Below are positions 11,763 to 24,210 of a stretch of 64,000 bases of DNA, in pieces. The stretch is from the NCBI RefSeq assembly GCF_028583425.1, contig NC_072790.1, positions 155,180,397-155,244,396 of the forward strand, in the 5' to 3' direction. The stretch's first letter is position 1; every line of letters begins with the position of its first letter. The notes below the pieces were generated by a model. It saw nothing but the letters and a program-made list of their open reading frames with translations, was not told the origin of the DNA and made no database searches. A program made the position numbers and the translations under genes. This DNA comes from Eublepharis macularius (Eukaryota > Chordata > Lepidosauria > Squamata > Eublepharidae).

Positions 11763-13400
11763 ATGATAGCCAATGTGCAGCGGTATCTGACAATGTATGA
11801 TGATTTTTTACAAACTTGTATTTCATACTTGATGGCCTTAGATTTCACATTTATGCCTGGGAAGTGTCAACAAACCTAACCTCTCTCCTCAAAAGTCAAA
11901 TTTTGAGGCAACAGTCAAAAATGGACAGAATTTCTGCAAATATTCATTTTGCTCTAATTTGGGAAGAGACAGTTGATGGTTACGAGCAATGCAAGAGGAA
12001 TCACTGAGTAGAAACTGTTTTGGCAGAAAGGCAACATGGAAAACATTTTCTGTTGAGGAGACTGTTGTTAACCGTCTTCATTGTAAGTATACATTGCATA
12101 GCTTGGCTCTGTTCAGGATGTGGCTTTCTGTGCTTCAGAGTCTCTCTTGATGATAAGAAAGTTAGTGTGAATCATTCCACTTATAAATGCAACTGTAGGG
12201 TCTGACTTATACATGATACAATCACTCCCTATTGGTCTGTGCTTCCCTTCATTCATCGTCTGAGTCAAGGCCATTCACTCTTTATTGGAGCATTACTCTG
12301 TTATCCAAAAATGATGTTGCTTAACCCATACTAATGGGACCATGGCATGGCAGCTTTTGTAAACAATATTCCATTTATTGTTCAGAGTGGCAAATATCTA
12401 TAAGAGGTTGGAAGCTATGAAATACTCTTCAACATGCACTTTCCAGCTAATATAATAAATAAGCAGATTAACATAACAAAGCCTTCTCAGCAGTAATTGC
12501 TGGCTTTGGAAACATGGCATTGAGTGAATGAAAAATAGAATAGGTGGGCCCTTCCTTGTGGAACTTTGCATTGAGTTTTAATTGCATTGAGTCTTAGAAG
12601 AAATTGCACCCAAACAGAATAACCCTAGTTATGCAGAAAAATAAAAAAGTGTTGCAAAGCCTCACAATCATATCTGTAAGTGTGGAAGCTATGGAAGAGC
12701 AGTGGGAAGGAGAGGAGAGGAGGAGGGTGTATAACGGAAAAACAAGCTGAAAATACACACAGAAATCACTAGTTTGGCTCGTTAAAGCAGCTTCCAGATC
12801 TGTTAACCAAATCTGGGAAATGAGGTTGTAATGACTCCCCACCCCGCCACCAAAAATTGTATGTGTTTCATTTTGGTACTCACCATTGCAGAGGCTGTGC
12901 AGACAGGCCAGGCAGACTCAGGGGCCATCTGGCAGCATCTTTTCCTTAATGGCTGGTCTATCTGCACATGCAACCAATTAGCTCCCAAGGGGAGAGACTG
13001 AGCCTTAGCTTTAACTCTGTTGGCAGGATGGAGATGTACATGAAGCTCATGAGTGCATTTGTTTTCAGCGTTCTTGGTAAATGGAGTTATGGCATTGGCA
13101 CTGAGTGGCTCATAGGAATCAAAGGTTTGATTTGCACCTGGGAAGGAACAGCAGATGTCATTGTGCCATCAGCACCAGCACCGTCATTACCATCTTTTTC
13201 TGTGCGCTTTTACGAACAATGCAAGGAAAGGCAACATCCACACGGGCATGCATTCACATGTGGGTTTGAGAAACGAGGGCTCTCCTTTAGCCCCTGGCTG
13301 CTGCAAAGGCTCATGTTATGCAGATTAGGGTGAAAATTGGAAAGAAAAAGCAATTATTAAAGGAGAGCCAGGAGGTCTCAGGCATGTGGAGCTGGTTCAT
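11763..13400. other. No gene recognised
   Basis: Includes ORFs 12968-13333 (+) and 12594-12842 (-), neither with a recognisable domain. No splice-flanked conserved exon was found by eye. Confidence 0.5.
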
Positions 13401-13409
13401 GCCCATTCA

Positions 13410-13870
13410 GCAGTGCTGGATTTAGGGTTTCCTGCGCCTGGGGCAACCATAGGCTGACCACCTTGCATGCGCATGCAGCGCACGTGCGCTCCCCGCACTG
13501 CGTGATGATGTCACTGAAGTGACGTCATCATGCAGAGCGGAACAGCGGAGGCAGCATGTGGGGCTGGGAAGCCACCCGCGCCATTCACCTCCCCGCAGGT
13601 GAATGGCGCAGGCGGCCTCGCAGCTCCGCGCGCTGTCTTTCACCTGCCCTGCAGGACAGGGGGTGGCTGGCTTGCTGCGCACCCCCTGCCCTGCAGGGCA
13701 GGCAAATGGCATAGGTGGCCCCGCTGCGGGGGGCTGCGAGGTGCAGGGGGCTGCTGCCTGCACCCTCTGGCTGCTGGCAGCTGCTCCCGGCGCCCCCTCC
13801 CTGGTGTCGCCGGGGGCAGACAACCCCCCTCCGCCCCCCTCGATGTGGCCCTGCCATTCAGTGACCTTCT
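13410..13870. repeat. GC-rich island, probably a repeat, with a CRE-containing hairpin
   Basis: GC content rises sharply against AT-rich flanks and CpG is frequent. At about 13502-13534 GTGATGATGTCACT and AGTGACGTCATCAT form a near-perfect inverted repeat around two bases; it contains the palindrome TGACGTCA, the consensus CREB/ATF site. Two CCTGCCCTGCAGG palindromes lie near 13642 and 13689. Open frames exist in nearly every frame, as expected from GC richness, so none is called. It could be a CpG island, but the internal repeats favour a mobile-element fragment. Confidence 0.45.
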
Positions 13871-15040
13871 GCTGTTGCTGTCCTTCATTTAGTTGCATCT
13901 TAGTGGGTCGAAGATCACCAAGAGGAGTTTCATCTTGCTCAGAAAGCCTTCTGGCAAGCCTTTTGGACTTTTCTGATGAAAACTGTTAACCCAGCATTGA
14001 ATAATGGGGAGGTAGGAGGTGTGTGCATTGTACACTCATGCACGCACACCCAAGTCTTTCCAGATCAGTATTCAAGAGGAAGTAGTGATCTGGTCAGATT
14101 TTTTCTTTCTGCTTATCCTCCCTTTTCAATTCTAGCTTACTGGTTTTAGTCAGAAAGAGAGACTGGCAGCCAGCAATCTGTCCAGTTTCTCACCTTTACT
14201 AGTAAAAAATAGGGGGGCAAGAGAGCCATCCTGCCTCTACTTTCCTTCCCATGAAGGAAAATTCCTCGCCTCCCTTTCTGTGAGCCTTTACACACAGTGC
14301 AAGGACATGCTGGCTGCCGGCAGGTTTAAACAGGGAGTCCTGTCCCAGCATGGGCTCCTGCCGCAGACTGGGGAGGAGGATTCACCCAAATGGCTCAAAG
14401 GTAAAATGTATAGGCTTTGTCACTAAAGCACATTTTTTAAAAAAAACTTAGCTCTGCTGTGCTGAACCAATTGGCAATGGAGTGCTCTCCTGCTTGCACA
14501 CCATGCTGGTGCCACTTGTTTCCTGCCATTGTGTGCACCCGACCACCACCGACACTCACCTTCTTTGGGGTCCATTGTTGTGAGAGTTTTCATGTGCTTG
14601 AGGAGAAACTCATTGGATTGATGGTGGTTTAGATGATGCAAAAATAACAGTGTGTGTGCATGCACAACTGCCCAGAACTCGCCTTGACATGCACCTTCCC
14701 CATTCCTTGGGATCCATAAACACAGAACCCTGTTGTAGCGTGCTTTCTGGGTGAGTAGATGGTTTAGAGGTCTGTGTTTTCTTGGTGATTTTGAAGCCAT
14801 TGCATACAAAAACAGCTGCCCCAAAGCCTCGCTCCCTTGAAAAGAAGAACGTGCATTTATGCATGCACAGCCAATGCATGTGCAAGGGGCCCAAACTCAT
14901 GAAATAAAAAAAAAAACAAATGTGTCAGTTCCAAGTTGGCACCGTCCTAGCCAGAACAAATTGATAATGAAATGCAATTGTTCCATAACTCCTGGAACCA
15001 AAACGGAAACTTTCTAGATGCACACCCCTAGAGAAGAGTG
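13871..15040. other. Repeat-like non-coding DNA ending in a hAT-like terminus
   Basis: Near 15014-15030 GATGCACACCCCTAG resembles the CGCACATCCCTA and TGCCCATCTCTA right ends of the hAT-type elements elsewhere in the window. No matching left end was found, so the element is not delimited. ORFs 14423-14824 and 14610-14900 (-) overlap each other in different frames and have no domain. Confidence 0.3.
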
Positions 15041-15980
15041 CCCAAACCCCATGACTCAGCTAAAGCTCTGTCCTATTTCAAAATTTATTTCTAAAAATTA
15101 ATTTCTAAAAAGTTTCTAGCACACCATCAACATCTTTGTCTTATCTGGATGTGAAGTTTAGTATGCTTTTGATGGAAGTGAATTTAATGAGCTCAAATAT
15201 GTTATGTGCCTTTACTACTTCTATGCAACTTTACTTTACTCTCAAGTGCCATTATAGTATTATTACTGTATTATGCAAAGGAATGAACACTGAAGCAAAA
15301 TAGTCAAGCAAAAGACATGTGAATGAATGCTATTTGCTGAGAATGCTGAAGCCAATCACTGTGAAGTGCCTGCTGTTTGTACTGGGGTAAAAGGATACCC
15401 CAAGTTACTATACATGCTCATTAAGCAAGCTTGCTGCAAGGTAGATGCACCTGTACTCACTATGAGCTAGGCCACACTTATAGGTTGATAAAGGAAATCT
15501 CTTTCTGAACTGCTCATGCTAAATGTAGCCATAGAATAGAATAGACAAGAAAAGCTAGCTGCAAATGGGAGAATCTGAATAGTTACTCTTAGAAAAGGGA
15601 TACTTGCCGAACCTTGGTCTGAAAAGAGGAGTGGGTGATAAACCACTCCATTGAAAGAAATAAGCTTGCTTCAAGTTAATTAGATTAGCAGAACTTTCCA
15701 AGGCTATGAGGAGCCCCAAGCAATAGAAACGGGGTGCCTAACGTGACTTCAACCACATTCCCAAGGAGGGGAAAGTGCTCCCCTCCCACGGTACCCAAAG
15801 GAACAATCTCTGCCTGCAAAGTACAAGGTTGCTGAAGCAACACTTAGACGCCCTCGGCAAAATGTTACACTGTCAAGGGAGAAGGAAATAATGAGAAGTC
15901 TACGAATGGGAAAGTGTGAGAAAGGAAGAGAGATGTTCCTTGAAGAGATAAAACAATGCACTAATGTGATAAGCAATGCT
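15041..15980. other. No gene recognised
   Basis: AT-rich DNA. The right end may already belong to the putative LTR that follows. Confidence 0.4.
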
Positions 15981-16300
15981 AATTGGGAAATATTGTAATT
16001 GTGTTGCTGACCAGAATTATTCTTCCAATAGAGGACCACTGGATCATTGGAGGTGGTCACCTACACAGACCAATGGGGGGGGTCACAATTATGTTTGAGC
16101 CAATGGGACCCCCAACATTGTAATGAACCAAAGGGTATAAAATGTCTTGTATAGCTATTGTAGCTTTGATTATCATTGGAGACAAGGGAACCGTTTACTC
16201 TCTGTGTAACTGATGCTCCTCCATGTTTAATAAATGTAGTAGACTTGCTTCATTCACAGGACTCTGCATCTGTCTCTTCTTTAGAATTGGCTGGGGACAT
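15980..16300 (+). mobile_element. Possible solo LTR or LTR end (TATA box and poly-A signal)
   Basis: A TATA box (GGGTATAAAATG, about 16132) is followed 90 bp later by AATAAA (about 16229) and then a short T-rich stretch, the U3-R-U5 order of an LTR. TG..CA boundaries and a target duplication were not found, no gag or pol follows, and a candidate primer-binding site fails on geometry. Most likely an old LTR fragment; a chance promoter-like arrangement is possible. Confidence 0.35.
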
Positions 16301-16519
16301 TCGAACCACTGATTGTGTGGAACACTATGAATGGGTTGCTCCTCAAACTCTCAATCATTCCTCTTGAGACTGTGAGAAGATTGCAGGTGGCTCTTGAACA
16401 TCACTAGAGAAGCCAGGAAAGTGTGGTCTCCTGGACTGTTTTACGGTCCACAGTTGCTGTTAATCTCTAGTAATGTTAATGCATTCTTTTTTGTAAATTG
16501 CATTGAGAGCTGTTTTTTT

Positions 16520-16870
16520 AAAAAATGTTATTTGTTCATAATATTTATAGTCCACCTTTCTCATTGAGACTCCAGGCGAATTATATAATATACACCAATA
16601 TGAACATTGGCTGGGACAGTCAATAAACAATACAATAGAGTAAGGACAACATAAATTAGAAAACAAGCAGTAATCCAATACAGAGCTAAAAAAATGCTAA
16701 ACTAAATCAAAAGTAGATTGATATGACATATTAAACAGTGTGGAATTATCCAGTACACCAATAGACAGTACACTGTAAAGCACCCAGGTAAATGGCTGTT
16801 ACTACTTAGGTACCTCCAGAGAACATCTAGACTGACCCACTGAGAAGGGGCCGTTCTAGCACAGTACTAG
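16520..16870 (-). mobile_element. CR1/L2-group LINE 3' end, minus strand
   Basis: AGTCCACCTTTCTCATTGAG followed by ACTCCAGGCG is the reverse complement of the 3' tail at 51210-51240 of the plus-strand LINE near 50340. Beyond it lies an A-rich stretch with CAATACAATA words typical of this 3' UTR. No coding sequence is kept. Confidence 0.6.
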
Positions 16871-18879
16871 AACAATACCAAAGTAGCAGGGTGTAATCCT
16901 GGAAAATACTTCATAGAAACTATATAGTACCCATGTGAGTTTCAGAGAAACATCCCAGAGAAACATTGTACCACAGAAGGGGGGGAGGTTTTATAAGTTT
17001 TATTATAGAAAAAGAGGGGAAATGGTGGTTGAATTTGAAAGGAGACAAAATACAAAATGGAAAGTGCACACTATTGCACACACAGTCTTCCTAGATTGTA
17101 GCAGGTTCCTCAGAGCATGTACAGAGTTCTTTGCAGTATCCAACTAGTGGCTATTTTGAATTGAAAAGTGATTACAAGAAAACATAAATCCAAATACGTT
17201 TGTGGCCAACTCATTCTCTCCTTTGCAGCTAATGTTTGTAGCTATCTTGCAAGCCCAGCCAATCCCTTTCTTCTGTGTTTTCTAATTTTTATCCATGTAT
17301 TCCGGTGTGTGCAGCTACTGAGGCTATGTGCACATGTCTCAGGTCAGATAAAGCATCAGTGAGACATTTGTGAAAATGGGGGAGCCAGGGGGAGTATATG
17401 AAGCTTCTTCTTCTTCCTCAACTAATTATATATAGGAATTGGATCACCTGAGGAAGACCATGAATGTACAGTGATTATTTATGCACATGGCTCGTCTTCA
17501 AGCAAGGGAAGTGTCAGGTCTGTTGCCCACAGTCCCTCCATCTTTCTGAACTTTGTATTCATCTTCTGTGTGTGTGTAGTTTTTCACATAAGCTGTCCAG
17601 CTCCTGGGAAGACTGCACTCTTATCTAAGATGGCTCACCACAGCGGCCTTGGGACGGTTCAGTCCAACTCTCCCTCTGACTATGCCCTGCTGGTTGGGCA
17701 CTGAGGGTGGGGGGCTTACATGGAGGGACTGGAACTTTGTAGCAAACATTCCATACGTCATTCTCAACTAGAGCACTGTGTACAGCCAGATGCTTTTATT
17801 GCTTCTGTGTAACCTATGGACATATATACGCTGTAGTTATGATTTCTCATTAAAAGACCTTGACTCAAGGGAGCTTGGATTTTTTGCTGCAAGGGGGGAG
17901 TCAGCTCCAACGTATCTTGTTTTCCATAGACTGACAGGAAGCCTGTACAAAGAAGCTTTTTTCTGCCCATGTTCTCCCTTGCTGAGTGCCATTTGTGCAT
18001 AATGTTAAGCATTTAACTGGGTGTTTCAGTCACATTGACCTCTGTGGACTCTTAACTCTCTCTGGTGTGTGCCCACCATGTAAGCAGATCACTAAAACCA
18101 CCATGAGACACTACTTGACAGCAGTTATCTCCTGATTTATATGCAGTGCTTCACACATTGTTGCTATCAGTTCCATAAATGGCAATGCTACTGAAATACA
18201 AATAAACCCAGTTGTCTTCACTGCATACCTGAGTATTTGTAACACTTTGCAGATGATTCCAGCAGCAAGAGATGTGAGTAGCACTTGTCTGTGAATGTCC
18301 ACAATTGCTGCCAACTCAGGTCTTCCACATTGATCTGTGAAAGACTGAAGTAACAGCTAATGAGCTCTCGGGTGTTTTTTAAATACAAAAAGCTCATTAA
18401 ATTCTACAGCTGTTGTTTAGCACTTACCTTCTGCAAATGAATGCCAAGAGTAACAGATACTGGAATTCAGAGCAGCTGAATAACTTCTGTTGCTTTTATG
18501 GCAGTCTGTGTAGCTTACCCACTGTATTTTCTAATGAAGGGGAAAAACCCTCTTGGCATGTTATGGGCTGGTGGTAATCTAATTACGGAGAGCAGCAGTG
18601 AACATCTGATCTTTGCAGTTGCTGACAGAGCAGCAGCAAAGTACAAAGGAAAACGACATTCTGAAGATGGGTCACGCTCTTAGGCAGAATACAAGGCATG
18701 CCAGGTGTTACTAGTAAAGGAAGATCTCCATGTAGGAAAAAGCATGAAACCAGGGTATAGCCATGCATGTCTGAGGCTGGCACCTATATAGTCCACTTAT
18801 TGGCAGTTTATTTTCACTGCAGAGAGGCCAGTCTATAAAAATGTGGTTGTGGTCATGTACCTATTACATTATTATGCAG
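16871..18879. other. No gene or repeat recognised
   Basis: AT-rich. Small ORFs on both strands lack domains and overlap one another (for example 17764-18012 and 17778-18002). Confidence 0.55.
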
Positions 18880-19040
18880 TCCACCTTCAAAGAAGTTCCA
18901 AGCAGAAGTAGATGGTTTTTCCCTTCCCAACAACTCTGGGAGGTAGGCTAGACTGAGAGAGAATGATTGGTCCAAGTTGGATTTGAACCTGTATCTTCCC
19001 AAGAATAGCCTAAAACACTAACTGGTATGCCACACTGGCA
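18880..19040 (-). mobile_element. tRNA-derived SINE, minus strand
   Basis: Read on the minus strand it has a box B (GGTTCAAATCC, near 18982-18992), a CTGGGAAGATACAG region, and the CTCCCAGAGTTGTTGGGAAG body. TGGATTTGAACC on the plus strand is the clearest mark. It ends near ACTGGTATGCCACACTGG, the reversed box A area. Confidence 0.7.
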
Positions 19041-20604
19041 GATGAAGCAGCCAACTGAATACGCTGCCATTCAAGTACTCCATTCTGCCCATAGGAATTG
19101 GAAGATTAAACATGTTTGCCAATGTTTAACTTGGCATGGACAGCAGTGTGAGGAAGCTGTCTGCCGTGTACCTTCTGATGTTTATTACCTGGTCAACTAC
19201 TGGCTCACTGTGTTTCTTTGCAATCATTCACCTATTGTGGCCAATTTAGTGCTCTTCAGAGAATATCCAACCTTTGTTATCAGTGGTGATGATTACCAAC
19301 CCATATGCACTGCTGGACAAATGTATCTTATTGAGTAAGGCTTCAAAGATTCAAGCCAATGTTGCTGCTGAGTCTTTCAGAAGCCTCCTTTAATGGCCTA
19401 GGAGAGAACTTTGAGAGATGTTTTTAACACTTGTAGAGTATTCAAAGATAGTGCATAAATGATAAACACTAGTCAGGTTTCTGTTCTTTTGTTTTTCTCC
19501 CCTGGCAAATACTGTTAACCAAACATGTTTGATTCCATTTTTTTTGTCTGGGGTTGATGGCGAGGGGAGGGGGCTCTTTGTCATGTTGGTCCTTATTGAT
19601 TAATTGGAGCCAGACAAAATAATATTTTCAGGCAATTAGTGATAACACAAGGAGAAAGCTGTTCCACGACAAGAAAAATGGGTTACTTTCATGAAATAGC
19701 TTTTTGTTTAAGAGTCTCAAGCATACTTGTGGCTGATAGTAGTCATGGCTCGTACCCTCCCAACCATGTGGCAGTACAGAAGACCTGGAAGGAGGGAGTG
19801 GTCTAATTAGGAAAGGGCCTGAAGTCCATGTATAAGTTCAGGCTTAAGAAACAGCACAGTAGAGAAAGTCTGGGTGTGGCCAGGGACTAACACCACCAGA
19901 AGACTGTGTGATGTATGCCAGCATACCTGCCATGATTGTATTCTGCATTTTGTACTGGTCATATGCTGTTTGCCAGAGTTGTATGCTGTATTCTGTACAG
20001 ATCATCGGAGAGTGTCTTAACTGCTAATATTAATTGCAGGAGAGCCAGTGAGGCCTCTCTGTTATCTGTTGAAAATATGTACTTCCAGCAAGTGTCCTTG
20101 AAGGTGAGCTGCTAGCAACAAACATTGTATCTTTTCCCAGAGACTGGGATATTTTCTTTGTACTTCATGTAATCTAAACTAATCTGTTCCCATGCAACTT
20201 CTTTGGGGTTTCGCACCAGAATGTCAACGGACCCCGAAGGGTGGGAAGTTTCCCTATAATTAGTAATGCCTTTGTTTGAATTGTCACTTCTGCCAGTTGC
20301 CACCTTTGGGTGAACACCTGTACTGTATGGATCTCAATAAAGCTACTTCAACTGGAACACCTGCATGTTAACTGTGGAGGGCTTGAGGGACCTAACTGCC
20401 AGGGACTGACCGACTGGTTGGATCATCACTGCTGTTACTGGTGCAGATGGCATTCCCCTCGGGCTACAGAGGGCCTGGGGATTCTGGAGAGAGTGTGGGG
20501 CCTAGCCAAAGAAACATGTTGAGATGTTGTGGAGGGCTGTAAAGATAATAGTCCAGAGGAGTCTGGGGTGGATGGAACAAGAGAGAAGGCATGGAGCAAC
20601 AAGT
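19041..20604. other. No gene recognised; possible LTR-like remains 19740-20420
   Basis: A stretch containing GTATGCTGTATTCTGTACAG, followed by AATAAAGCTACTTCAACTGG near 20336, could be an LTR with a poly-A signal. Edges were not found. The ORF at 19027-19338 has no recognised domain. Confidence 0.3.
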
Positions 20605-20846
20605 GTGGAAGGTAGAGTGAAGTAGCTCCTCAGGACTCTAATCTGGAGAACTGGGTTTGATTCCCCACTCCTTCACTTGAAGCCAGCTGGGTGACCTTGA
20701 GTCAGTCACAACTTCTCGGAACTCCCTCAGCCTTACCCACACAGGGTGATTGTTGTGAGGATAATAACAACACACTTTTTAACTTCTCTGAATGTGGCAT
20801 TAATTTGTCCTGAAGGGCGATATATAAATTGAATGTTGTTGTTATT
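20605..20846 (+). mobile_element. Sauria-type SINE with a LINE-like tail
   Basis: The 5' part has box-B GGGTTTGATTCCCC at 20653. The body reads CAGCTGGGTGACCTTGAGTC and ends in GGGCGATATATAAATTGAAT with a GTT repeat. A tRNA-derived head with a tail of the GGGCGATATAAA type is the known layout of Sauria SINEs, whose tail is shared with Bov-B LINEs. The left edge is less certain. It supports a squamate origin. Confidence 0.75.
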
Positions 20847-21323
20847 TAGGAGCCACACCCAGCAAATGCGGTACCCGTAGCTGTACCTGTAGATGTTGAA
20901 TAAAAGTCATTTACTGTCCACCTGTTGTCCTCAAAGTTTGCTGGAGCAGTCATGGTCAAGTGACCACCACAGAGCTTGTCATGCACACCCAGTAGGTGCT
21001 TGGCCTGTGGCCTATCTGATCCACCTACAATGTTTCCAATGGGAAAACACCCTCTGCTGTTGCAGTAGGTATACTGTGTGGTTCAGCTTTAGAAGTAAGG
21101 CACTTTTCCTCCAAGATTTGCGAAGGCCAAGAAATAGTGACATGGTAATAGCTGGCAGGAATAATCATCCCACCTTCTAAGTTTGCTTCTTTAAAAATCT
21201 AGCTGTATTTTTTGCCAAAAAAAATGCATCCATGGAGGAACAGATCTATGAGTGCATGTTTGTTTTGACAGAGAACTGTGGAATATAAATTAATTAATTT
21301 TGAAGTAAATAAATATCCTCCAA
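20847..21323. other. No gene recognised
   Basis: AATAAAAG near 20899 and a CTGTCC tail suggest an LTR or 3' UTR remnant, but no boundaries or coding sequence support it. Confidence 0.4.
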
Positions 21324-21352
21324 GTATATAGGCAGCAGTGGGCCAGCACAAT

Positions 21353-23958
21353 CGATTATTTTGCTCTGTCACCTGCATTATTGAACCTGGTAGACAGGTT
21401 TGAGATTGTGGATACCTCCTTAAGTGACCACTGCCCCTTGACCTTAATGTTTAATCTAACCAAAAATGTTCTTCTGAACCCAGAACCAGAACTATCAGGA
21501 GAAGTAACCCTGGGTTTTAGGAGACTCAAGTGGTCGGAGCAGCTAAGTATTAAATTATCTCAAAGTTTAGCTGGCCCTGAATTGGAGGATTTGAAGCTAG
21601 CCCTTTCTCTGTCGGGTAAGGAGGCAATTAAAATGTTTTGACCATTTTAAACTTTTTCGACCAATAATTGACCATTTTAAACCTTTTTTTGTTAATAGCA
21701 GGCCTACCAATCCTTTACCTTTTGTTAATAATCGCTGGTACGATCAAGAATGCAAAGCGATTAAAAAAGAGCTAACGTCCCTAATGCGTCAAGTAAGGTG
21801 TAATAATTATGATTCTTTGATGCCTTACCTACTGAAACTTAGGTCCTATTACAAAAACATAATTAAACTAAAGAAAAGGGACTGTGCCATGTCCCAATGG
21901 ACTGAGCTAGAACTAGCTGTATTAAAGAAAAATGAAGCCCACTTCTGGGACATTGTCTCTTGTGGTATGGGTGACCCCTCTTGGCAGACTGATGCACATA
22001 TCCCTCCTAAAGTTTGGGTACAGCATTTTAGCAAGGTTTTTGGGTCATGTGCACCTTCTTCCACAGTAGTCCCTCCCCAGATACAGAGCTTTACTCCAGT
22101 CATTACAGATCTGCCTGAATGGGATCCTGTCTCAGAGAAAGAAATTAAAGGCTTAATCTCTTCATTGGCTTCTGGAAAATCACCTAGGGAAGATCTGATT
22201 CCCCCAGAATTTTATAAAACATTCCCTGAGTGGTGGTCTTCTGTGTTAGCTCCAGTCTTTACACAGATTAATAAAACTGGCATAATACCACCTGGTTGGA
22301 AGCTAAGTATTATCTTTCCCATTTATAAGAAAGGAGACAAAGCAGACCCTCAGAATTATAGACCAATAAGCCTACTTGACATAGCAGCAAAGGTATATAA
22401 CAGATACTTATTGCTTAAGCTTGAGGACTGGGTCGCTGAGAACTATATTATTCATCCTCACCAAGCAGGCTTTAGGAAAGATCTATGTATGGTCGATCAC
22501 TGCCAAACTCTGTACCAATTGGTTTATGCAGGCTTAAGTGGACCCAGAAAATCTCTATATGTGACATTTGTGGATTTGGCCACCACATTTGATTCTTTTG
22601 ACAGGAATAGACTCTGGTAAAAACTGGCAGAACTGAACATCAATAAGCGACTGCTGTTTTTGCTACGTGAGTTGTATTCAGACATCTGGGCTCAAATCAG
22701 AGTGAGTTTGTCAGGTTCTATGACTAACAAAATTCCAGTTCTTAAGGGTGTGAAGCAGGGCTGTGTGTTGGCCCCAATACTGTTTAACTTATATATAAAC
22801 AACATTGTTGAGAGGTTATCTGGACCACAATTTTTTCCACCCTCTCTTGGCGGACACAAAGTCTCAATTCTATTATATGCTGATGATATGGCATTGGTAT
22901 CTCTTACCAAAATTGGGATGAGCAGACAGCTTCAGCAATTAGGATTGTACTGCAAGGAAGAGGCCCTTAACATTAATTTTGAAAAAACTAAAGTCATGGT
23001 CTTCAGAAAAAGGGTACTAATCTCTTGCTGGAATATACTGGGCAACCCAATTAATCAGCATAGCTCCTTTAAATACCGAGGAATTACATATAATGAAAAT
23101 CTGAATTGGAATGTACATGTTGCCACAGTTAAAGCTTTTGCAACAAGGATTGTTGGATCTATTTTGAGGTTTGTTTTTTTACCAAGGGTGGAGTACTTAC
23201 AGACCCTGCTTTAAAATTATTTAAGAGTAAGGTTATTCCCCACCTTATGTATGTCACCAAGGTGTGGAGATGGAAAGAGGATATTATTACCAGTTTTGAA
23301 ACAATCCAAAATCAGTTTCTACATCGAATTCTGGCTCTTCCCAAGGGAGCACCAGTCACCCTAATGAGAGCAGAAACAGGTCTGCCCTCTTTGAGGGCAT
23401 GGGTGCACCTCGTGGTATTAAAATTCTGGGGGGGGAAACAAAGCAGCTGGACCTGATACAATCAGATATCTGTCATTTAATCAAATGCTATCTAAGGACC
23501 CGGTGCGCCACTGTTTTTTTCGTAATATATTAAACAGATATTCCATCCCTGATGATCTTCTCAACCCCTCAGCAAATAACTTACATCTTTGAGACTGGGT
23601 CTATAAGGATGATGCCCTGATAGATAGACAGGCAGTCTTGAATTGTCAGTCAGCCTCTTGGTTTAAACTCTTCAAGTGCAATCATTCTAGAGCATCTTAT
23701 TTAGTTAGTATTGCAAACTATAATCTTAGGGCAGCCTTCACATCCCTACGCTTCGAAACAATGCCAACCGCAGTTTTAGCAGGCCACTACAGTAAAATAC
23801 CTAAGGACCAGCGCTTCTGTCCCTGTGGAACATCTGCAATTGAGGACCTACCTCATTATATTCTTAACTGCCTGCTGTATGCCCAACCTAGGACTAAATT
23901 GAGATGCTGTCCAACCTTTGTACCCACTCAGATCCCGAGAAGATTGCAGTTTTATTAG
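21353..23958 (+). pseudogene. LINE ORF2: end of APE endonuclease, reverse transcriptase, C-terminal CCHC
   Basis: It opens inside the apurinic-like endonuclease: I-D-Y-F near 21354 and S-D-H-C-P-L near 21423-21440, the last catalytic His motif. The reverse transcriptase follows from about 21784: N-Y-R-P-I-S-L-L (22354), F-V-D-L-A-T-T-F-D (22567), G-V-K-Q-G-C-V-L-A-P (22750) and the catalytic Y-A-D-D (22876). Near the C-terminus C-P-C-G-x8-H-x4-C (about 23818-23862) is the Cys-His motif of I/R1/Vingi-type ORF2 proteins. Damage: several stops at 21640-21730 beside a short GACCATTTTAAAC duplication, one TAA at 22618 that alone splits an otherwise open stretch to 23214, and frameshifts after 23214. 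Not active. Confidence 0.85.
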
Positions 23959-24195
23959 CCGACTCTGATGCTAACATATCCTACAAAATGGCTTTATATG
24001 CCCTGGCTGCAAAAAAAATACGGGCTAATGCTGTGCTTAAGGGATAACATTAACATTGAACGTTGGGGATTTTTACTGTTTTTACTGTTTTAACTGTGTA
24101 TACTTTTATTGTCCTATATGAATTTGACAACCGGAAACGGTTTGATGGTTTTATCTAGTTTTAAATTTTAATGCTTTGACCACGTCACATCAATT

Positions 24196-24210
24196 TTATT
24201 CAAGCTTGTG
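24196..24210. repeat. Left target site duplication of the ORF1-only element
   Basis: TTATTCAAGCTTGTG, repeated exactly at 25729-25743 directly after the A-rich tail. Fifteen bases is a typical L1-type target duplication. Confidence 0.9.

Noticed and set aside
12968-13333. 121-codon ORF as a possible secreted protein
   Set aside because: A short hydrophobic stretch exists, but nothing else resembles a known family and the frame has no support beyond length.
13422-13989. Five overlapping ORFs of 82-158 codons on both strands
   Set aside because: They come from GC richness with few stops. They have no start context, domain or similarity to each other that would support a gene.
16288-16308. TGGCTGGGGACATTCGAACC as a retroviral-type primer-binding site after the putative LTR
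   Set aside because: A true tRNA 3' complement needs 13 bases between TGG and ATTCGAA; here there are 8, so it does not fit tRNA geometry.
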